Source: Sulfurospirillaceae bacterium (GTDB lineage: Bacteria > Campylobacterota > Campylobacteria > Campylobacterales > Sulfurospirillaceae). From it: a stretch of DNA of 53,371 nucleotides. A program made the position numbers and the translations under genes. The DNA lies in assembly GCA_028692875.1 (NCBI GenBank), contig JAQUWL010000016.1, positions 1 through 53,371 of the forward strand. Direction: 5' to 3'. The notes beneath the pieces were generated by a model. That model saw only the letters and a program-made list of their open reading frames with translations, was not told the origin of the DNA and ran no database searches. Positions 9,756 to 17,304 of the stretch are shown here, one piece after another (position 1 is the first letter of the stretch; each line of letters begins with the position of its first letter).

Positions 9756-11116
9756 GTTTACTGCAAAGAGAAAGAGACGTTATTGTCAATAATGAATATG
9801 TCGATAAATTTGATTTTGAAGAGATAGAATCTTTTATAAAAAATGCCCCAAAAGAGCTTTTCATATCCCACCATTTTAAAAAACGAGATAGGCTTTTAGT
9901 TCAGCCTCGTGGCGGATTTCCAACTTACAAAAAGATGTTTGCACTTTATGAAGAGTTTATGAAGGCAGACATAGATGTTTTGCCTTTAACGGTTGATAGC
10001 AATACTAGACTTAATGACTATGCTATGTCCAAAAAAATGCTAGCACTTTCTGAGGAAAACGAGATGGATATGCTCAATGGATATCCACTTGTAACTCACG
10101 GATATCGAACAACAAGAAAGATGATAACTCACTTCAATAAACCTGTTAGTTTGCGCCACGGTACACCAGATGCAAGGCTTTTGGTTGAGACGGCTTTGGG
10201 TTCTGGTATTTTTGAGATTGAGGGCGGTCCCATAACCTACATGTTGCCATATTCAAAAAATTTTCCACTCGATAAGGCGTTTTTGTATTGGAAATATGTT
10301 GATAAGGTTTGTGCCAAGTATTCGCAACTCAATGAGCCAATAAACCGTGAATCTTTCGGACCTTTGACTGCTACTTTAGTTCCTCCATGTGTCGTAATAG
10401 TTATACAGATTGTGGAGATGTTGCTATCTTTGGAGGAGGGCGTTAAGTCTTTTTCTGTAAGTTTTTCGCAAAACGGCTCTATGATGCAAGATATAGTAAC
10501 CTCCAATGTTATAAAAAAGCTTTCTCGCTTCTATGCTGATAAATTGGGATATAGCGATACAGTTATAAATCTAGTTTATCATCAGTGGATGGGGGCATTT
10601 CCTCGAAACAAAGAGCTTTCAGATTCTCTAATCAATACAAATACAGTTATAGCAGCGATGGTAAGAGCTGATAAGATTATCATCAAAACCCGTGATGAAG
10701 CGTTTGGAATACCAACAATGCAGTGCAATGCCCAATCAGTCGCAAATACCAAATACACACTTAGAACACTTAAAGGACTTCCTGTTGTGCATGATGAAGA
10801 GGAGGAGGCAAATCTAGAGGCCGAAGTTATTTCTATAATGGACGCTGTTTTAAGTGACCATGCCGATACTTTGTGGCGTAAAGTGTTTAACTCCATCAGA
10901 AGTGGCATTATTGACGTTCCTTTTTCGCCACATATTATCAATAAAAACGAGGTTATTACTATTCGTGATGACAACGGCAATATTCGCATTATCGACAAAG
11001 GAAAATTGCCAATTAGCGACAAATGTTTTGCCTATGAAAAATCAAAAGTAAACCTACCTCCAACGCAAACAGAGGTTATCAATAAAATTATCCACGATAT
11101 AGGGGCGATGCTATGA
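9752..11116 (+). CDS. glmE: Glutamate mutase, catalytic epsilon subunit
   Basis: GlmE is the TIM-barrel subunit that binds glutamate and carries out the radical carbon-skeleton rearrangement. The 454-residue protein is slightly shorter than the clostridial enzyme (about 483), mostly at the C-terminus. The three arginines of the substrate-binding claw, as I recall them from Clostridium cochlearium, have counterparts in VQPRGG, NTRLN and LRHGTPD. Also conserved are the EGG...YMLPY region, INRESFGPLTATLVPP and the Lys/Glu pair in IKTRDEAFGIPT. This supports real glutamate mutase chemistry rather than a diverged relative. It overlaps glmL by four bases. Confidence 0.92.
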   Translation: MSLLQRERDVIVNNEYVDKFDFEEIESFIKNAPKELFISHHFKKRDRLLVQPRGGFPTYKKMFALYEEFMKADIDVLPLTVDSNTRLNDYAMSKKMLALSEENEMDMLNGYPLVTHGYRTTRKMITHFNKPVSLRHGTPDARLLVETALGSGIFEIEGGPITYMLPYSKNFPLDKAFLYWKYVDKVCAKYSQLNEPINRESFGPLTATLVPPCVVIVIQIVEMLLSLEEGVKSFSVSFSQNGSMMQDIVTSNVIKKLSRFYADKLGYSDTVINLVYHQWMGAFPRNKELSDSLINTNTVIAAMVRADKIIIKTRDEAFGIPTMQCNAQSVANTKYTLRTLKGLPVVHDEEEEANLEAEVISIMDAVLSDHADTLWRKVFNSIRSGIIDVPFSPHIINKNEVITIRDDNGNIRIIDKGKLPISDKCFAYEKSKVNLPPTQTEVINKIIHDIGAML

Positions 11117-12318
11117 ATGAATTACTGATTGATATCGGAAGCACCTATTTTAAAGTTTGCTCAAAAGAGGGAATATCTCAGCATTTTAGGGATTTTAAGA
11201 AAAACATTTATGACGACCTAAATACTAAATGTGCCGACATACTCTCAAAGTATGCAAAAGAAGATACCTATATCTGCTCTTCTGCAAATGGCGGTTTAAG
11301 TACGCTTATTATTGGAGTGACAAATTCATTTAGTCTAAAATATGCCAAAAATATTGCCTACAACTCAGGCATAAACATAATAGACACAGTTCTTTATGGC
11401 AAAATACAAGAGAGTAAGATACCTTCAGAAACACTAGATGTTGTGATTATTGTTGGTGGCATTGATAGTGTTGGTGGATTTTTTGATGAAAAGTTATTTG
11501 CCTACTTGAAAAAACTTACATATAGCAACATTGTTTATGTCGGCTCTTCTAAAGATGCACACTACTTGAGTGAAAACATTGCCAATTTAAAAATTCTTAG
11601 CAATATCATTACCGACAAATTAAAATTAAACGAAGGAGAGCTAAAAGAGTATCTAACCAATCTATATCAAGAAGATATTGTTGGCAAGGAGGATATTAAG
11701 CATCTTTACGACATCACTTCAAACCAAATATATTCTACGCCATATATTGTAAACCGTTCTTTGCCTTTTATTGATGCTGAGTTTGATGTGGTAAATCCAT
11801 TTATTGTTGTGGACATTGGTGGTGCAACGACAGATATCCACTATAGTAGGGATTTAGTGCGAGACAATATGTTGACTGAGAGCGAGTACGATAGACTGGT
11901 GTTTAAGAAATTAGGCGTCTATAAGTCACGCGAAACATTGATACATGCAGCCAAGAACAATGAGTTTGTTTATGAGCTTTTGGCATATTTAAATGTGACG
12001 GAAAATATTTTGGATGAGCAGAGTGAAAAAGCGTTACGTATTTTGATGCAACTCTCTATATTTTTGGTTCTTTGTAAGGTTTCAAGGCTTAATAGTGTAT
12101 ATGTTACGTTAAAATTAGAACAGCTTAAAAGCATTGTTCTTACAGGTGGTATCACTAAGGTTTTAACACATGAAGAGTGCGAGAGCATTATAAGCTTTTT
12201 TTATCGAAAGATTATGAATTTACATCATATTCCAACAATCGTTTTGGATTCAAATTATGATATTTGGACATTGGGTATGGTTCAGCAACATCATCAAAGG
12301 AGCGAGACATGTCGATAA
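11113..12318 (+). CDS. glmL: Glutamate mutase-associated ASKHA protein, GlmL/MutL
   Basis: GlmL proteins are actin-like ATPases found with glutamate mutase and thought to reactivate the cobalamin enzyme. The 401-residue product has the ASKHA phosphate-1 motif IDIGSTYFK at the N-terminus, a second phosphate loop VVDIGGATTDIHY near residue 235 and the late LTGGITKVL adenosine motif. It is shorter than clostridial GlmL (about 460) and lacks a recognisable partner subunit. It overlaps glmE by four bases and the ligase gene by ten, so translation of the four genes is probably coupled. Confidence 0.85.
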   Translation: MNELLIDIGSTYFKVCSKEGISQHFRDFKKNIYDDLNTKCADILSKYAKEDTYICSSANGGLSTLIIGVTNSFSLKYAKNIAYNSGINIIDTVLYGKIQESKIPSETLDVVIIVGGIDSVGGFFDEKLFAYLKKLTYSNIVYVGSSKDAHYLSENIANLKILSNIITDKLKLNEGELKEYLTNLYQEDIVGKEDIKHLYDITSNQIYSTPYIVNRSLPFIDAEFDVVNPFIVVDIGGATTDIHYSRDLVRDNMLTESEYDRLVFKKLGVYKSRETLIHAAKNNEFVYELLAYLNVTENILDEQSEKALRILMQLSIFLVLCKVSRLNSVYVTLKLEQLKSIVLTGGITKVLTHEECESIISFFYRKIMNLHHIPTIVLDSNYDIWTLGMVQQHHQRSETCR

Positions 12319-13886
12319 ACTGCATAAGAACTTTAATCGAAAAGGCGAATCAAAAGTGTCCTGATAAAATCGCTTTGATTGACGGGGTTAAAAAAATAAC
12401 ATACGCAGAGCTTTTTAGTAAAGTAAATCAAGTAGCAAAATATTTTAGCGAGCTAAAACTTGAAAAAGGCTCAAGAATCGGCATATATTCACATAAAAAC
12501 AGTGAGCAGGTAATTGCTATTTTGGCTCTGCTTTCTACGGAGTATATTTTTGTGCCGATTTCTCGTTTCCTGAAACCAGAACAAGTAGAACACATTATCA
12601 AGGATTGTGGTATTGTCTGTTTGATTACTGATTCTGCGAAGATTAAAAGCATTGATGAGATTGATTATGAAGGTATGGTTGTAACTTATGAGGCGATTAA
12701 GCGTGATATTGTCTCTTTTGAGGAGATTTATAAGTGTTGTAGCGATAGCTATACATGTAGCATTGGTGGCTACAAAAATGCCGTTATTACGTACAGTTTT
12801 GGCTTAACCGGTTTTCCAAAAGGTATTGTTATTACGCATCGAAATTTGATAGATAGTGCTAGAGTGGTTTCGCAGTATTTAAGTTTGAAAGAGGGCGATG
12901 TTATTTCGGGTTTACTTCCTTTTATTCTTGATTATGGATTAAATCAGATTTTTTGCTCCATTTACAATAACGCCACACTTGCTATTCACAGTATGCTTTT
13001 GCCGGCAGATTTTTTCAATCATCTAATCAACGACAATGTTACTGTTTTGCCTTTGATGCCAATACATATAACTCAAATGTTTGATGCAGAGGTTCAAAGA
13101 GTTCCAAATGCTAAGCTTTTAGGCAAGATAAGAATTATTACCTCATCTGGTGGTAAGCTCACGCCAAAGATGATTCAAGATATCGAAATGCATTACTCAA
13201 GTGCAAAATTTTTCTCTATGCATGGACTAACCGAGGCTTTTCGCTCAACCTACCTAGACCCAAGCCAGCTTAAAATACGTCCAAATTCTATTGGAAAGCA
13301 GATTCCAGGTGTTGATATACACATCATTAATGATCAAGGAATGGAGTGTGTGCCTAGAGAAATAGGCGAGCTTGTTCACAGAGGAGACTATATCTATAAA
13401 GGATATTGGAACTCTAGGGAAGATACTGATAAGCGTTATAAAAGCATTAAAGTTCTTAAAAATATTGTCAATCTTGAGGGAGATTTGACCGATGAGATAG
13501 TCGTTTGCAGTGGTGATTATGTTTATCGAGATGAAGAAAACTATATATACTTTGTCGGCAGAAAAGATGACATGATAAAGTCATGCGGTTTTAGAATAAG
13601 TCCATATGAGATAGAAAGTGTTGCAAAAGATAAGATATTAAACATCATCGAATGTGCTGTTTTTTCAGTAGAGAATGAAAAAATCGAAGAAGAGATTGTT
13701 ATGGCATATAGTGCAAAGCGTGAAATTCCAAAAAATGAAATCCTCTTTGAGTTAAAACAGCATTTGCCAAACCATATGATACCTTCCATCATAATTTACA
13801 AAGAAAAGTTGCCATTGACCTCTTTAAGTGGTGGCGGAAAAGTAGATAAAGAGGCTCTAAAAAAAGAGGTTTTAAGTTTAAAATAG
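12309..13886 (+). CDS. AMP-forming ligase, resembling exosortase-A-associated ligases
   Basis: This 525-residue ANL-superfamily enzyme activates a carboxylate as an adenylate. Core motifs are A3 as SFGLTGFPKG (the usual SGTTG is degenerate), A5 MHGLTEAFRS, A7 SGDYVYRD, A8 GRKDDMIKSCGFRISPYEIE and A10 with the catalytic lysine in GGGKVDKEAL. The blocks FILDYGLNQ, HGLTEAFRSTYL, RPNSIGKQIPG and EIGELVHRG recall the acyl-CoA ligase family of exosortase A systems (TIGR03098). The ATG at 12309 is within the end of glmL; a longer frame is unlikely. Position suggests a product of glutamate mutase is activated, but no carrier protein or decarboxylase is present nearby. Confidence 0.82.
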   Translation: MSINCIRTLIEKANQKCPDKIALIDGVKKITYAELFSKVNQVAKYFSELKLEKGSRIGIYSHKNSEQVIAILALLSTEYIFVPISRFLKPEQVEHIIKDCGIVCLITDSAKIKSIDEIDYEGMVVTYEAIKRDIVSFEEIYKCCSDSYTCSIGGYKNAVITYSFGLTGFPKGIVITHRNLIDSARVVSQYLSLKEGDVISGLLPFILDYGLNQIFCSIYNNATLAIHSMLLPADFFNHLINDNVTVLPLMPIHITQMFDAEVQRVPNAKLLGKIRIITSSGGKLTPKMIQDIEMHYSSAKFFSMHGLTEAFRSTYLDPSQLKIRPNSIGKQIPGVDIHIINDQGMECVPREIGELVHRGDYIYKGYWNSREDTDKRYKSIKVLKNIVNLEGDLTDEIVVCSGDYVYRDEENYIYFVGRKDDMIKSCGFRISPYEIESVAKDKILNIIECAVFSVENEKIEEEIVMAYSAKREIPKNEILFELKQHLPNHMIPSIIIYKEKLPLTSLSGGGKVDKEALKKEVLSLK

Positions 13887-13938
13887 CGTAGCGTTGAGAA
13901 TATTCTAAAAGTTAGCTTATTCAAATTTAAGTAAAACA

Positions 13939-13957
13939 AAGGTAAAATCCATACCTT
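13939..13957 (+). promoter_or_regulatory. Probable rpmH promoter -10 within an inverted repeat
   Basis: GGTAAAAT at 13941-13948 fits the extended -10 of Campylobacterota sigma70 promoters, 37 bases before the rpmH start. AAGGTA (13939-13944) and TACCTT (13952-13957) form a six-base inverted repeat with a seven-base loop over the box. AAAGGA at 13974-13979 is the rpmH ribosome site. Confidence 0.4.
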
Positions 13958-13984
13958 AAATTATTTTTTATCAAAGGACTTTTA

Positions 13985-14119
13985 ATGAAAAGAACGTTTC
14001 AACCGCATAATACACCAAAAAAACGAACTCATGGTTTTAGAGCGAGAATGAAAACTAAAGGCGGTCGCAAGGTAATTATGGCAAGACGTGCCAAAGGCAG
14101 AAGAAGATTGGCCGTTTAA
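13985..14119 (+). CDS. rpmH: 50S ribosomal protein L34
   Basis: The 44-residue product, beginning [18 protein letters not shown] and ending KGRRRLAV, is a complete L34, a basic protein of the large ribosomal subunit near the exit tunnel. AAAGGA lies six bases upstream of the ATG. It opens the conserved rpmH-rnpA-yidD-yidC-jag-mnmE cluster, and its 3' end overlaps the probable start of rnpA in another frame. Confidence 0.98.
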   Translation: MKRTFQPHNTPKKRTHGFRARMKTKGGRKVIMARRAKGRRRLAV

Positions 14120-14445
14120 AAAGTTATGAAACTCTCAAGGATACAAGAGAGTATTCATCAATCTATAAAAACGCAAATAAGTGGCATTCGGTTAGTGTTT
14201 TAACTTTTTGCAATAGCGTTTCAGAAAAAAAAGTAGGATTTACCGCCAGCAAAAAGGTTGGTAATGCCATCAAGAGGAATTTGGCTAAGCGTAGATTGAG
14301 AGCCATTTTCCTAGAGATTCAAGAGAGTCTAGACGACGGTATTTACGTGTTTGTAGCAAAAGAGAAAATCAGTGAAATGACATACGAAAATCTCAAAAAA
14401 GAGGTTCTTTGGTCGCTTAGAAGACTGAATTGTATTAAAACGTGA
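14107..14445 (+). CDS. rnpA: Ribonuclease P protein component, non-canonical start
   Basis: RnpA is the protein subunit of RNase P, which trims tRNA 5' ends. The frame contains the family signature [16 protein letters not shown] followed by LAKRRLR (RNR motif) and a normal C-terminal half, ending at TGA 14443-14445. From the upstream stop at 14056 to the conserved core there is no ATG, GTG or TTG in frame. The best candidate is ATT at 14107, inside the rpmH end, giving 112 residues ([16 protein letters not shown]). The rpmH overlap and the following yidD overlap (GTG inside the stop) fit coupled translation. An unseen sequence error is the alternative; the start is uncertain, the gene is not. 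Confidence 0.85.
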   Translation: MGRLKSYETLKDTREYSSIYKNANKWHSVSVLTFCNSVSEKKVGFTASKKVGNAIKRNLAKRRLRAIFLEIQESLDDGIYVFVAKEKISEMTYENLKKEVLWSLRRLNCIKT

Positions 14446-14825
14446 GAAGAGTAGCCCTTTTTCTAATTAAACTTTATCAAAAGTTTTTAACGGTTTTAAG
14501 TTATGGAAGCTGTAGATACTATCCTACATGCTCTCAGTATGCTAAAGAGCAACTTCTTTTTAATGGATTTTTCAAGGCAATCTTCTATAGTTTATTGCGT
14601 GTTTTAAGATGCAACCAGCTTTTTGCTGGAGGGGTTGACTATCCTGTCGTCACTAAAACATTCACAATTCCTCCTCTTTCTACTACATGTAAGTTCAATT
14701 TTTCAAATATTTCTTTTTGGTTTATTCCAAAAGATTCTAAAAGCTTTTATGTTGTAAGGGCTTTTAAAACACTTAAAAAAGGGACTTCGCAATGGACAAA
14801 CTCAGCAGTCAAACCAGAATTATAA
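14442..14825 (+). CDS. yidD: Membrane protein insertion efficiency factor YidD
   Basis: YidD is a small amphipathic protein that assists YidC in inserting membrane proteins. The core has the family motif SCRYYPTCSQYAKEQL (about residues 23-38) after an N-terminal helix, and the RVLRCNQL block. At 127 residues it is longer than the usual 70-90; the extra C-terminal tail resembles the extension seen in Campylobacterota. It starts with GTG overlapping the rnpA stop and overlaps yidC by 34 bases. A TACATGTA copy (14684) falls in the tail, read as Thr-Cys. Confidence 0.92.
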   Translation: MRRVALFLIKLYQKFLTVLSYGSCRYYPTCSQYAKEQLLFNGFFKAIFYSLLRVLRCNQLFAGGVDYPVVTKTFTIPPLSTTCKFNFSNISFWFIPKDSKSFYVVRAFKTLKKGTSQWTNSAVKPEL

Positions 14826-16378
14826 TCGCAACGGTTTTATCATTTTTATTTTTTGCGGGATATGATTATTTTTTTATTCCAAAGTCTCAGCCTAATGTCG
14901 TTTCGACTACACAAGAGCAAAAAGATACTGCTAAAACTAATATTCCCTCAACTCCAAAAAATGAAAGTGTTGTAGCTTCAGCCGTTACGCCTTCAGTGCC
15001 AGTTGCTCAATCAGAAGAGGTTATTGCGGTTGTGAAAGCGGATTTTTATGAGATGCATATCGACAGACTCGGTAGAGTTTCAAAATTTTATCTTAATGAG
15101 CCAAAATATCTTAATGAAAGCAATGAGCGCATACAGTTGATTGATGTATCAAAAAAAATCTTCCCACTTGAGCTTAGATTTGTTGATACAGCTATAAACA
15201 ATGAAGCTTTTTCTTTGGCGTATAGTGCGGACAAGAATGCTATAGAAGTTAGCAAGGATGGCAAAGGTGTTTTGGTATTGACTCAATCGTTGAGCGGACT
15301 TAGTGTTATAAAGACAATAACTTTTTATCCGGCGGGCAATTTTGATGTAAATATAAAACTAAGTCAAGAAAAAGAGTATTTTGTCACACCAGGTTTTCAC
15401 TCTGGCGTAGCTGTAGATAGTTATACGTTTCATGGTGCATTAATTCAAGATGGTGATGGAACCATAAAGACCATTGACGATGGTGATGCCAAAGAGAATA
15501 CAAATTTTACAAATGCAAAGATAGTTTCAATATCTGACAAATATTATACCTCTGCTCTATTTGAGCTAAAAGACGGCGTTAGTGCCGTTGCTGTTCCTGA
15601 TAAAGATAAAAATCCAACTCTATTTATTAAAGGTAATAAAGATTTTACACTAGGTGGATACATAGGACCTAAAGAGTATACGCGTCTATATGCTATAGAT
15701 GCACAACTTACAAAAATTATTGAATATGGATTTTTTACATTTATATCTAAACCTCTTTTTACACTTCTGGCATATTTGCACGGTCTTGTTGGCAACTGGG
15801 GTTGGGCGATTGTAATCATGACTATTATTATACGCCTTGCACTTTACCCGTTGACCTACAAAGGTATGGTTTCAATGAATAAGCTAAAAGAGCTTTCCCC
15901 AAAAGTAAAAGAGCTTCAAGTGAAATATGCGGATGATAAGCAAAAACTAAATGTCCATATGATGGAGCTTTATAAGAAGCATGGTGCAAATCCAATGGGT
16001 GGTTGTTTGCCTATTTTGCTTCAAATACCTGTCTTTTTTGCTATTTATAGAGTGTTGCAAAATGCTATCGAACTAAAGGGTGCAGAGTGGATTTTATGGG
16101 TGCAAGACCTTGCTGCAATGGATCCTTATTTTGTCCTTCCTGTTGCGATGGGTGCAACTATGTTTTTTCATCAAAAAATTACACCAACAACTTTTACAGA
16201 CCCAATGCAAGAGAAGATTATGAAGTTTTTACCACTTATTTTTACATTTTTCTTTGTAACATTCCCAGCAGGATTGACGCTTTACTGGTTTGTGAACAAT
16301 CTTTTCTCAATCGCACAGCAGTTTTATGTAAACAAACTTTTTGCAAAAAAACATGAAGAAGTAAAGGTTGTAAAATGA
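14792..16378 (+). CDS. yidC: Membrane protein insertase YidC
   Basis: YidC inserts and folds inner-membrane proteins, alone or with SecYEG. The 528-residue protein has an N-terminal anchor (residues 10-26), a Ser/Thr/Pro-rich linker, the large periplasmic beta domain (about residues 75-315) and the conserved five-TM core with GWAIVIMTIIIRLALYPL, whose Arg sits in the hydrophilic groove, and the GCLPILLQIPVFFAIYRVL hairpin. Length and order are those of Gram-negative YidC. GGGAC lies upstream of the ATG inside yidD. It overlaps jag by four bases. Confidence 0.97.
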   Translation: MDKLSSQTRIIIATVLSFLFFAGYDYFFIPKSQPNVVSTTQEQKDTAKTNIPSTPKNESVVASAVTPSVPVAQSEEVIAVVKADFYEMHIDRLGRVSKFYLNEPKYLNESNERIQLIDVSKKIFPLELRFVDTAINNEAFSLAYSADKNAIEVSKDGKGVLVLTQSLSGLSVIKTITFYPAGNFDVNIKLSQEKEYFVTPGFHSGVAVDSYTFHGALIQDGDGTIKTIDDGDAKENTNFTNAKIVSISDKYYTSALFELKDGVSAVAVPDKDKNPTLFIKGNKDFTLGGYIGPKEYTRLYAIDAQLTKIIEYGFFTFISKPLFTLLAYLHGLVGNWGWAIVIMTIIIRLALYPLTYKGMVSMNKLKELSPKVKELQVKYADDKQKLNVHMMELYKKHGANPMGGCLPILLQIPVFFAIYRVLQNAIELKGAEWILWVQDLAAMDPYFVLPVAMGATMFFHQKITPTTFTDPMQEKIMKFLPLIFTFFFVTFPAGLTLYWFVNNLFSIAQQFYVNKLFAKKHEEVKVVK

Positions 16379-17304
16379 TACGAATTGAAGCAACAACTTT
16401 AGAAGAGGCATACTCTAAAGCCGCAAGCGAGCTATCTTGCTCTGTTGTTGATTTGAAAATCAATATTATTCAAAATGCCTCAAGTGGTTTTTTGGGGATG
16501 TTTAAAAAGAATTCCATCATTGAGGCAGAAAAGATAGGTAAAGAGGATAGAAATGCTCCAAAAAGAGTAGAGTTCAATGCTCCTCCTTCTGCCCAAAATG
16601 AAGACTTTTCTGACGAAAGAAGAGATAAGAACAGAAGAAATAAGAACAGAAGAAATAAAAATAAAAATAGAGATTTTGTTAAAAAAGATGATATTTTGCC
16701 AGTTAAACCTATTGAAAAAGAGGTGGAAAAAGAGCAAAACATTCAGTCTCAAGTACAAATAGTCAAAGAGGATAAAAAATTATTTGTACAGTCGCCCGTT
16801 GGCGTTTTGAGAGAGTTTCATCAGCAAAAAAAAGACGTTGATGAGGTTTTGCCAGAAGTTAAAATGCAAATAACAAACCTTTTTAAATATAGCTGTTTTA
16901 CCCTAGGTGAGATTAGTGTTTCAAAATACAATGACGAAACTATACTTTTGGAGTTTAGTGGCGAAGATGCTGCTCTTTTGATAGGAAAAGAGGGTTACCG
17001 ATATAAAGCGTTATCGTATCTTCTTTATAATTGGATAAATATCAAGTATGGTTTGGGCATAAGGCTTGAGATAGCTGAATTTTTAAAAAATCAAGAAGAG
17101 ATGATAGCTAAGTATTTGGTAGGTATTGTTGAGCGTATTAAAAACACTGGAAGAGGTCAAACTCGTATATTGGATGGTGTTTTAATTAAGATAGCTCTTG
17201 AGATACTACGCAGTGAATTTCCAGATAAATATGTTGGTATAAAATCTAGCAGAGATGGCGGAAAATTTATTGTTGTTAATGATTTTAATAGGAAAGCTCC
17301 ATAG
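16375..17304 (+). CDS. jag: Jag/KhpB family RNA-binding protein
   Basis: The 309-residue protein has an N-terminal Jag_N domain (MIRIEATTLEEAYSKAASEL), a disordered charged linker, a KH domain with the GKEGYRYKALSYLLY loop near residue 203 and a C-terminal R3H-like domain. KhpB/EloR proteins bind RNA and affect cell elongation and division in Gram-positive bacteria; the role in this phylum is not known. The linker holds a short tandem repeat of Arg-Arg-Asn-Lys-Asn units at about 16620-16680. It overlaps yidC by four bases and mnmE by four. Confidence 0.88.
   Translation: MIRIEATTLEEAYSKAASELSCSVVDLKINIIQNASSGFLGMFKKNSIIEAEKIGKEDRNAPKRVEFNAPPSAQNEDFSDERRDKNRRNKNRRNKNKNRDFVKKDDILPVKPIEKEVEKEQNIQSQVQIVKEDKKLFVQSPVGVLREFHQQKKDVDEVLPEVKMQITNLFKYSCFTLGEISVSKYNDETILLEFSGEDAALLIGKEGYRYKALSYLLYNWINIKYGLGIRLEIAEFLKNQEEMIAKYLVGIVERIKNTGRGQTRILDGVLIKIALEILRSEFPDKYVGIKSSRDGGKFIVVNDFNRKAP

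Noticed and set aside
14126-14205. ATG at 14126 as the rnpA start
   Set aside because: It is in a different frame from the conserved RnpA core and soon meets a stop.
16470-16758. Minus-strand frames across the jag linker
   Set aside because: They are antisense to a low-complexity AG-rich stretch and have Ser/Phe/Leu-rich products with no gene signals.
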